Source of the DNA: JBOGTC01 sp050692055
Lineage (GTDB): Bacteria > Chloroflexota > Limnocylindria > QHBO01
Length of the DNA: 20,334 nt
Direction of reading: 5' to 3'
Assembly: GCA_050692055.1 (NCBI GenBank)
Contig: JBOGTC010000019.1
Span: 1-20,334, forward strand
This document shows positions 1-7,497 of this stretch, piece after piece. Both the position numbers and the translations under genes were made by a program. The notes under the pieces are model-generated. The model was not told where the DNA came from and ran no database searches. It worked only from the letters and a program-made list of their open reading frames with translations. Position 1 is the first letter of the stretch. Each line of letters begins with the position of its first letter.

Positions 1-666
1 CAGCTGGACGGTGACGCCCCAGGTCGGCTGGATCGGCGGCCACCTGCCGCCGGGATGGACCAGGGCCGGCGTGTCCGGCCCGGCGGCCAGCAGCACCAGG
101 TCGGCGGAGATCGTTGCGCCGTCGGCCAGGCGCACGCCCACGACGCGGCCGGCCTCGACCATCGGCGCAGCCGCGGCGCCGATGAGAACCGTGGCGCCGC
201 GGGCCTCGGCCAGGCGCGCGAAGGCGGCGGTGGCCGAGGCGGGCGGAACCGGATAGCCGGTCTCCAGCCGCACAGCGGCGTGCCCCGGGACGAGCGAGGG
301 CTCGGCGAGCGCCACGGCATCGGCGTCGAGACAGATCGGGTCCAGCTCCGGATGGGTCCGTGCCAGACGATCCGCCTGCGCGCGGGCCACGTCGGCATCG
401 GCCTGGAGCAGGAGGAGGCCCGCAGGCTTCAATGGCATCTCGAAGGCCGAGTCCTCGGAGGCCAGGGCTCGGTATCGGGCCACGCTGTCGCGGTGGAGCG
501 CGATGAGCGACGGATCGAACGGGTGCTGGATGGCGCCGAGGTTGCGGCCGGACGCTCCCGCGCCGATACCCGACCGCTCGACGAGCGTCACGCGAGCACG
601 GCGCGCTGCGAGCTCGGCAGCCGCGGAGCAGCCGATGATTCCGCCCCCGATGACAACCACGTCCAT
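1..666 (-). CDS. FAD-dependent oxidoreductase, DAO family (N-terminal part, runs off window)
   Basis: The reading frame on the reverse strand is open from an ATG at 666 down to base 1 (222 codons, no stop), so the C-terminus is missing. The protein begins MDVVVIGGGIIGCSAAAELA. This is a Rossmann dinucleotide-binding loop (GxGxxG at residues 7-12), followed by a second strand ending in VTLVERSGIGAGASGRN, which is the usual FAD-ribose and flavin-contacting segment of the D-amino acid oxidase / glycine oxidase / sarcosine oxidase fold. Near the left edge, LLAAGPDTPALV resembles the conserved ATG-type segment of the same fold. Members oxidise amines or amino acids with FAD; the substrate cannot be told from this half. 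No Shine-Dalgarno is visible, but a TATTCT box lies 6 nt before the ATG, suggesting a leaderless message. The gene is divergent from pth. Family is fairly sure, substrate unknown. Confidence 0.85.
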   Translation of the reverse strand, partial: MDVVVIGGGIIGCSAAAELAARRARVTLVERSGIGAGASGRNLGAIQHPFDPSLIALHRDSVARYRALASEDSAFEMPLKPAGLLLLQADADVARAQADRLARTHPELDPICLDADAVALAEPSLVPGHAAVRLETGYPVPPASATAAFARLAEARGATVLIGAAAAPMVEAGRVVGVRLADGATISADLVLLAAGPDTPALVHPGGRWPPIQPTWGVTVQL

Positions 667-672
667 CGGTCG

Positions 673-678
673 AGAATA
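673..678 (-). promoter_or_regulatory. -10 box (TATTCT) for the oxidoreductase, leaderless arrangement
   Basis: On the minus strand TATTCT sits 6 nt upstream of the ATG at 666, so transcription would start at or next to the start codon. No good -35 is seen 16-18 bp upstream, and there is no Shine-Dalgarno sequence. Seen by eye only. Confidence 0.45.
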
Positions 679-700
679 GCGAAGCGGCGTTTCCCGTCGG

Positions 701-881
701 TTAGCGTTCGTCCCATGTGCGCAATCTCGCGGTCCGGTACTCGGAGTCGGACGTACGCTCGCTCGGTGAGAATTACGTTCCGGTTCGGCGGAGCAGCGGC
801 GCTAACGCTCGTGAGGCGAGCGTTACGCCGCGCACCGGCGATCGACGGCCAGATAGGGGGCACACCAGGCGAGCGTTACGC
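701..881. repeat. Repeated CGAGCGTTA motif in the divergent spacer
   Basis: Between the oxidoreductase and pth, the 15-mer AGGCGAGCGTTACGC occurs twice as an exact direct repeat (814-828 and 867-881, 53 bp apart). A third copy of the 9-mer CGAGCGTTA lies inverted at 803-811 and forms a perfect 9-bp hairpin with 817-825 around a 5-nt loop (812-816). A degenerate fourth copy, TTAGCGTTCG, is at 701-710. Such clustering suggests an operator set or a structured element, but no regulator is identified. The rest of the 296-bp spacer holds no convincing gene. Confidence 0.55.
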
Positions 882-945
882 TGCACATCAGTGCTCCACG
901 AGCAGCGCCCGGAGCCAGGGTCACCGCCCACGCCGCCCCTCCGGC

Positions 946-951
946 TACCAT
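946..951 (+). promoter_or_regulatory. Possible -10 box (TACCAT) for pth
   Basis: TACCAT lies 11 nt before the pth ATG at 963, and no Shine-Dalgarno is present, so a leaderless or nearly leaderless transcript is likely. The box overlaps a copy of the over-represented octamer CATCGGTC (949-956). The -35 is unclear. Confidence 0.35.
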
Positions 952-962
952 CGGTCCTGCGC

Positions 963-1550
963 ATGAAGGTGATCTGTGGCCTGGGCAACCCGGGCGAGCG
1001 CTACCGGCTGACGCGGCACAACGTCGGCTTCCGCGTGGTCGACCTGCTCGCCGACCGATGGAACCTGACCGGCCAGGGGCGCATTCGCGACGGCGTCGCC
1101 CTGCTGGAGGTCGGGCTCCCGGAGCCGGTCGGCAGGGTCCTGCTCGTGAAGCCGATGAAGTACATGAACCGGTCCGGCGGCCCGGTGCGCGCCGCCCTGC
1201 GCCAGACCGATGTCGACGCCACGTCCGACCTGCTGGTCGTGGCCGATGACGTGGACCTGCCACTGGGACGCCTCCGCCTCCGCCGATCCGGCTCGGCCGG
1301 CGGGCACAACGGCCTGCGCGACATCATCGGCGCCCTGGGAACGAACGAGTTCAGCCGGCTGCGCGTGGGGATCGGGCGCAGCGGCGAGACCGTCAACCAC
1401 GTGCTCGCCACCTTCAAACCCGATGAGCGCGAGCTGTCCACCGAGACGATCGCCACCGCCGCCGACGCCGCCGAGCTCTGGCTGCGGGAAGGGATCGAGC
1501 CGGCGATGAACGTGTTCAACGGCCTGGACCTCGCGGCTCCTCCGGCGTGA
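963..1550 (+). CDS. pth: Peptidyl-tRNA hydrolase
   Basis: This 195-aa protein has the normal length for bacterial Pth, the cytosolic enzyme that hydrolyses the ester bond of peptidyl-tRNAs released from stalled ribosomes. The family signature is clear: GLGNPGERY at 6-14, the catalytic histidine in RHNVGF (H19), N69 in KPMKYMNRSG, the aspartate in VVADDVDLPLG (D95), and GGHNGL at 113-118. These correspond to E. coli N10, H20, N68, D93, H113 and N114. The frame is open upstream to 717, but the family N-terminus MKVICGLGNPG fixes the start at 963. There is no ribosome binding site; a -10-like TACCAT precedes the start. mfd follows 46 bp downstream on the same strand, a common bacterial pairing, so the two are probably co-transcribed. 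Confidence 0.96.
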   Translation: MKVICGLGNPGERYRLTRHNVGFRVVDLLADRWNLTGQGRIRDGVALLEVGLPEPVGRVLLVKPMKYMNRSGGPVRAALRQTDVDATSDLLVVADDVDLPLGRLRLRRSGSAGGHNGLRDIIGALGTNEFSRLRVGIGRSGETVNHVLATFKPDERELSTETIATAADAAELWLREGIEPAMNVFNGLDLAAPPA

Positions 1551-1596
1551 CCGTTCGCCGTCGCGACCCGGGTGTCGCACCAGGAGAACACGCCGC

Positions 1597-5004
<3,408 letters not shown>

Positions 5005-5058
5005 CGGCGGTCATCGGGCCCGATTTCGCACGAAGGCTGGAGGGTGGGGCGAGCGAAG

Positions 5059-5094
5059 GCGCGCTCGGCCACAGCCACTGAGGCACGAGCGCGC
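5059..5094. terminator. 9-bp inverted repeat after mfd, possible terminator
   Basis: GCGCGCTCG (5059-5067) pairs perfectly with CGAGCGCGC (5086-5094) around an 18-nt loop, 55 bp after the mfd stop. There is no T-run after it, so a classical intrinsic terminator is doubtful. It could be a structure that stabilises the 3' end or a factor-dependent site. Confidence 0.35.
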
Positions 5095-5116
5095 AGCGGC
5101 CATGGCCATGGCGCAC

Positions 5117-5142
5117 GTTCACCTATTTCTCGGCTGGTGAAC
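5117..5142. repeat. Inverted repeat GTTCACC / GGTGAAC
   Basis: GTTCACC (5117-5123) and GGTGAAC (5136-5142) are perfect inverted half-sites separated by 12 bp with low-GC sequence between them. Size and spacing fit a dimeric repressor site. A weak TATGGC (-10-like, 5145-5150) follows directly. The role is not known. Confidence 0.3.
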
Positions 5143-5191
5143 CCTATGGCCGGATCGGCCTCCAAAGTGGGGACTGCGGGGGCGCGCAGCA

Positions 5192-5341
5192 TGGGTCAAC
5201 GTGCACCGGCGGAACAGAAGGGGAGTCAGCGAAGCCCTCAGCCGGCCGGATGCTCGCATACGTTGCAACAGCGGAGCATTAGGTCGGGATCCTCTGCGGG
5301 CCTGCATTGCGATGGAGACGGCCTCGGTGGGTCAACGTGCA
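5192..5341. repeat. 14-bp direct repeat TGGGTCAACGTGCA
   Basis: The identical 14-mer lies at 5192-5205 and 5328-5341, 136 bp apart, both upstream of the small gene at 5401. An exact 14-bp match within a 400-bp spacer is unlikely by chance. Paired binding sites or the flanks of an old small insertion are possible. Confidence 0.4.
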
Positions 5342-5400
5342 TGCCCGGTGGCATCGGTGATGCAGCGACTCAGCCGACACCGCAGGAGGAATGCAGACCG

Positions 5401-5778
5401 ATGGGAACCGTTACCGCACCGCATCGAAGCCCGGTTGCCCCGCGAGAACGCGATTGGGATTGGGACGGCACCGACAAGCTCGATCAGATCCGCGAGCACG
5501 GCGGCTGGGAGGCCGTCGCGAACGCCCACGCCTGGCATGACCCATCCGCCGAGGAGCACAACCCGCCGCAGGAGAAGGGCGCTTACAAGCTGCCCCACCA
5601 CGAGCTGGTGAGCGGCGAGCTGCGCGTCGTGTGGCGGGGGGTGGTGGCGGCCATGACGGTCGTCAACGGCGCGCGCGGAGGCGTCGATATTCCCGACGCG
5701 GACCGCCGCAGGGTGTATGACCACCTCGCCGCCCACTACGCGGAGTTCGATGAGGAGCCGCCCGGCTATCGCGGCTGA
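5401..5778 (+). CDS. Small orphan protein with a phage head-protease-associated C-terminal domain
   Basis: The product has 125 aa. The start is set by AGGAGG at 5384-5389, 11 nt before the ATG; the same frame is open further upstream but without any conserved sequence. Residues 59-125 contain KGAYKLPHHELVSGEL, then WRGVVAAM, GARGGVDIP (90-98) and a helical stretch ending YDHLAAHYAEFDEEPP. From memory this pattern (AYKLPHH, then a GARGGVDIP turn, then HLAxHY and EPP) matches the C-terminal part of many phage prohead-protease or head-maturation proteins and some stand-alone bacterial proteins. The N-terminal half is short and acidic, with DWDWDG and WHDPSAEEHNPP, and no protease motif is visible. 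No other phage gene is nearby. Function is unknown, and the phage link is an inference. Confidence 0.7.
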   Translation: MGTVTAPHRSPVAPRERDWDWDGTDKLDQIREHGGWEAVANAHAWHDPSAEEHNPPQEKGAYKLPHHELVSGELRVVWRGVVAAMTVVNGARGGVDIPDADRRRVYDHLAAHYAEFDEEPPGYRG

Positions 5779-5817
5779 CCCCGCCGACGCGCCGACGCGC
5801 CTGGCGGGCAGCAACGA

Positions 5818-5836
5818 GGGCGGCCATCGGCCGCCC
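5818..5836. terminator. Hairpin between convergent genes, probable bidirectional terminator
   Basis: GGGCGGCC (5818-5825) pairs perfectly with GGCCGCCC (5829-5836) around ATC. It lies 39 bp after the stop of the plus-strand gene and 24 bp beyond the stop of the minus-strand gene. Only short T-rich stretches flank it, so termination strength is uncertain. Confidence 0.6.
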
Positions 5837-5860
5837 TTGTGCGTGCGTGGTCCGCGAGGA

Positions 5861-6349
5861 TCAGACCCGTCCGAAGGCCGTCTTCACCTCGGTGGTCATG
5901 AGGTAGTAGATGATCGCGCCGTTGATGACGATCGAGATGAGGGGCCCGACGATGTCGCCGCCAAACAGCTGCAGCACGCCGAGCGCGATACCCACGCCAG
6001 CGGCCGCGAGGCCGAGCGTCCAGGCCCACGGCTTCAGGGTCCAGGCGCCGTAGGCGAATGCGAGATAGGCGATGGCGAGGATCAGGGTGAGGATGCCGAT
6101 GATCCCGAACAGGCCACCGAGCACGCCTCCGCCCGCGGCGCCGACCATGCCGCCGGCTGCGAGGAGCAACAGCGCGCCGAGCAGGCCCAGCACGCCGGCG
6201 ATCGCGGCGAGGATGGCGAGGATGGTGACGCCGAGCGGTCGCACCGGCGTCACGCCGGCAGGCGTCGCCGGCGGGGTCGCTGCCGGGGGCGGCGCTGCCG
6301 GGGGTGGCGCTGCGGGCTCCGAATTCGGATTGGGGTCCTGGGTCGTCAT
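5861..6349 (-). CDS. Proline/alanine-rich membrane protein with four predicted helices
   Basis: The protein has 162 aa. The start is the ATG at 6349, preceded on the minus strand by GGAGGA 4-5 nt upstream; a longer frame to 6418 overlaps the promoter and is not favoured. Residues 1-38 are polar and rich in Pro and Ala, built partly from two tandem 15-bp DNA units (6279-6293 and 6294-6308). Hydrophobic segments follow at about 39-65, 78-103, 108-128 and 132-151, with a glycine-rich stretch (GGMVGAAGGGVLGG) between the first two and WTLKPWAWTLG before the third. The tail ends MTTEVKTAFGRV, probably cytoplasmic. It looks like one of the small uncharacterised integral membrane families common in Terrabacteria. 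No enzymatic motif is visible and I cannot name the function. Confidence 0.8.
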   Translation of the reverse strand: MTTQDPNPNSEPAAPPPAAPPPAATPPATPAGVTPVRPLGVTILAILAAIAGVLGLLGALLLLAAGGMVGAAGGGVLGGLFGIIGILTLILAIAYLAFAYGAWTLKPWAWTLGLAAAGVGIALGVLQLFGGDIVGPLISIVINGAIIYYLMTTEVKTAFGRV

Positions 6350-6413
6350 GAGTCCTCCGTCGTGGGCGGCGCGACGCGGAGGCCAATCCCCCGACTCGGT
6401 CGCAACGTCCGCC

Positions 6414-6443
6414 AGCATAGGAACGGTCGAGACCTCGCGTCAA
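6414..6443 (-). promoter_or_regulatory. Sigma-70-type promoter of the membrane protein gene
   Basis: On the minus strand TTGACG (6443-6438) and TATGCT (6419-6414) are separated by 18 bp, close to the housekeeping consensus. Transcription would start near 6407, giving a leader of about 60 nt with a Shine-Dalgarno site. This is one of the clearest promoters in the window. Confidence 0.65.
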
Positions 6444-6480
6444 CGATTTTCGCCATCATGCGCCGGCAGGGGGAGCGATC

Positions 6481-7005
6481 TCAGCGGGCACTGAACGTGG
6501 CCTCCACCTTCGCGCGGAAGGACGCCGGATCGATGGCGGGGTATCGATACAGCTCGGGCTCGACCTGGTCGAACAGTTCGAGCGCTCGCCGACCCTCGAT
6601 CAGGCCGCGGCTCAGCATCTCCGCCACATCGTGCCGATCCTGGGTATGTGCCCGCTCCACCTTGGACAGCGCCTGCCCGTAGAGATCGTAGTGATAGAAG
6701 CTCAACGAGCCGTGTTGCGCGATGAAGATGCTTCGGTCTCTCCAGCCCGGCGGGTCCGGGATGAAGTCTCCCGGCGAGGCGAGCTCGACGTTGATCTGCA
6801 GCTCCTCCTTCAGGCCCGGCAGGAGACGCAGGACCCGGTCGTCATCGGGCTCGAGGCGGAGATCCACGTCGATCGTGCTCTCGCGCCAGCCCATGAGCAC
6901 AGCGGTCGCGCCGCCGGCGAGGTAGACGGCGGCTTCGGCCGAGGCACGCTCGCCGATCGCGCGCAAGAAGGCTTCGACCCGCGCGCGGTCAGCCCGTCGT
7001 CGCAT
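6481..7005 (-). CDS. Nucleotidyltransferase-like protein (AbiEii / DUF6036 type), possible toxin half of a module
   Basis: From ATG 7005 the product is 174 aa. Residues 27-50 read VYLAGGATAVLMGWRESTID followed by VDLR. This is the GG...T...DxD pattern of the polymerase-beta-like nucleotidyltransferase fold, with GG at 31-32 and D46/D48 as likely metal ligands. A later KVERAHTQDRHDV (115-127) matches the K-x-x-R...D-x-x-D/H segment seen in DUF6036 and AbiEii-like proteins. Such proteins may transfer nucleotides to RNA or protein and are often one half of toxin-antitoxin pairs; that role here is inference. A longer frame to 7098 exists, but ATG 7005 matches the start of similarity. It overlaps the upstream gene by 17 nt, which implies translational coupling. 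Confidence 0.75.
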   Translation of the reverse strand: MRRRADRARVEAFLRAIGERASAEAAVYLAGGATAVLMGWRESTIDVDLRLEPDDDRVLRLLPGLKEELQINVELASPGDFIPDPPGWRDRSIFIAQHGSLSFYHYDLYGQALSKVERAHTQDRHDVAEMLSRGLIEGRRALELFDQVEPELYRYPAIDPASFRAKVEATFSAR

Positions 7006-7297
7006 GCTCGGCCGCGCGCTCGAAGCTGACAAGCCGGCGGATGAGCGCGTTGTAGCGGCCGTGTGCTGCATCGGCATCGCCATGGCTGAGGCATTCATAC
7101 AGGAGATGCTCAGGCTCGCTCGGCAGGGCCGATGGCACCGTCAGTCCGAGCTCACGCAGCCGAGGCGCACCGATCGCCACGAGCAGCGCCGCGACCGTAT
7201 GCGATTCGCCGTGGGCGAGATCATCAAGGCCCTGCCGCACCAGCTCGTAGCCGGGCAGGGCCTCGAATACCCGCAGGTCCGTGCCGCCGCCGCTCAT
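6989..7297 (-). CDS. Small uncharacterised protein, partner of the nucleotidyltransferase-like gene
   Basis: From ATG 7297 the product is 102 aa, mostly helical, with no cysteines conserved as a motif, no signal peptide and no transmembrane segment. Recognisable stretches are FEALPGYELVRQGLDDL (11-27), VAALLVAIGAPRLRELGL (35-52) and RYNALIRRLVSFERA (81-95). I do not recognise a named family; no clear winged-helix DNA-binding domain such as that of AbiEi is seen. A TACTAT -10 box lies 6 nt before the ATG and there is no Shine-Dalgarno, so the message is probably leaderless. It overlaps the nucleotidyltransferase-like gene by 17 nt, and the two would be translated from one mRNA. A longer frame reaching 7513 overlaps the aconitase leader and is rejected. 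Confidence 0.75.
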   Translation of the reverse strand: MSGGGTDLRVFEALPGYELVRQGLDDLAHGESHTVAALLVAIGAPRLRELGLTVPSALPSEPEHLLYECLSHGDADAAHGRYNALIRRLVSFERAAEHATTG

Positions 7298-7303
7298 GCG
7301 CCG

Positions 7304-7309
7304 ATAGTA
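7304..7309 (-). promoter_or_regulatory. -10 box (TACTAT) for the two-gene minus-strand module
   Basis: TACTAT on the minus strand ends 6 nt before ATG 7297, the same leaderless geometry as at 673-678. The -35 is weak. It is divergent from the aconitase promoter about 90 bp away. Confidence 0.5.
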
Positions 7310-7390
7310 AGCCTCGGCACGGTCTCGGCGTCGGGTCAGCCGCTGACGACCCTGCCATCCACGCCATCGGAGAGCCTTCGGTCGACGCTC

Positions 7391-7396
7391 TATACT
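7391..7396 (+). promoter_or_regulatory. -10 box (TATACT) for aconitase
   Basis: TATACT is a 5 of 6 match to the sigma-70 -10 consensus and is the best such box in the 200-bp divergent spacer. No good -35 lies 16-18 bp upstream. The leader to the GTG at 7498 would be about 95 nt and includes the strong ribosome site. Confidence 0.45.
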
Positions 7397-7497
7397 GGAT
7401 CCAGACCTCGACCCGGTACGGGCGCACCCGTCCGGCGCCGACTTTGAGACCGATGCCGCGCTCGCCAGGGCGTGGAACGAACAAAGGAGGCGCGACC

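Larger units (their letters stand above)
5005..5400. other. Long spacer with inverted and direct repeats, no convincing gene
   Basis: This 396-bp gap holds several structures: a 10-bp palindrome TCGGGCCCGA (5014-5023), a 9-bp inverted repeat (5059-5094), a 7-bp inverted repeat (5117-5142) and a 14-bp direct repeat (5192-5205 and 5328-5341). The open frames crossing it have no family signature and end or continue as artefacts of high GC. A strong AGGAGG at 5384-5389 belongs to the next gene. Confidence 0.6.

Noticed and set aside
55..966. 303-codon plus-strand frame at the left end
   Set aside because: It is antisense to the FAD oxidoreductase, whose Rossmann motif is clear, and its sequence is low-complexity Arg/Gly.
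5044..5400. N-terminal extension of the small gene at 5401
   Set aside because: The AGGAGG site and conserved part support ATG 5401; the extension crosses repeats and has no recognisable protein sequence.
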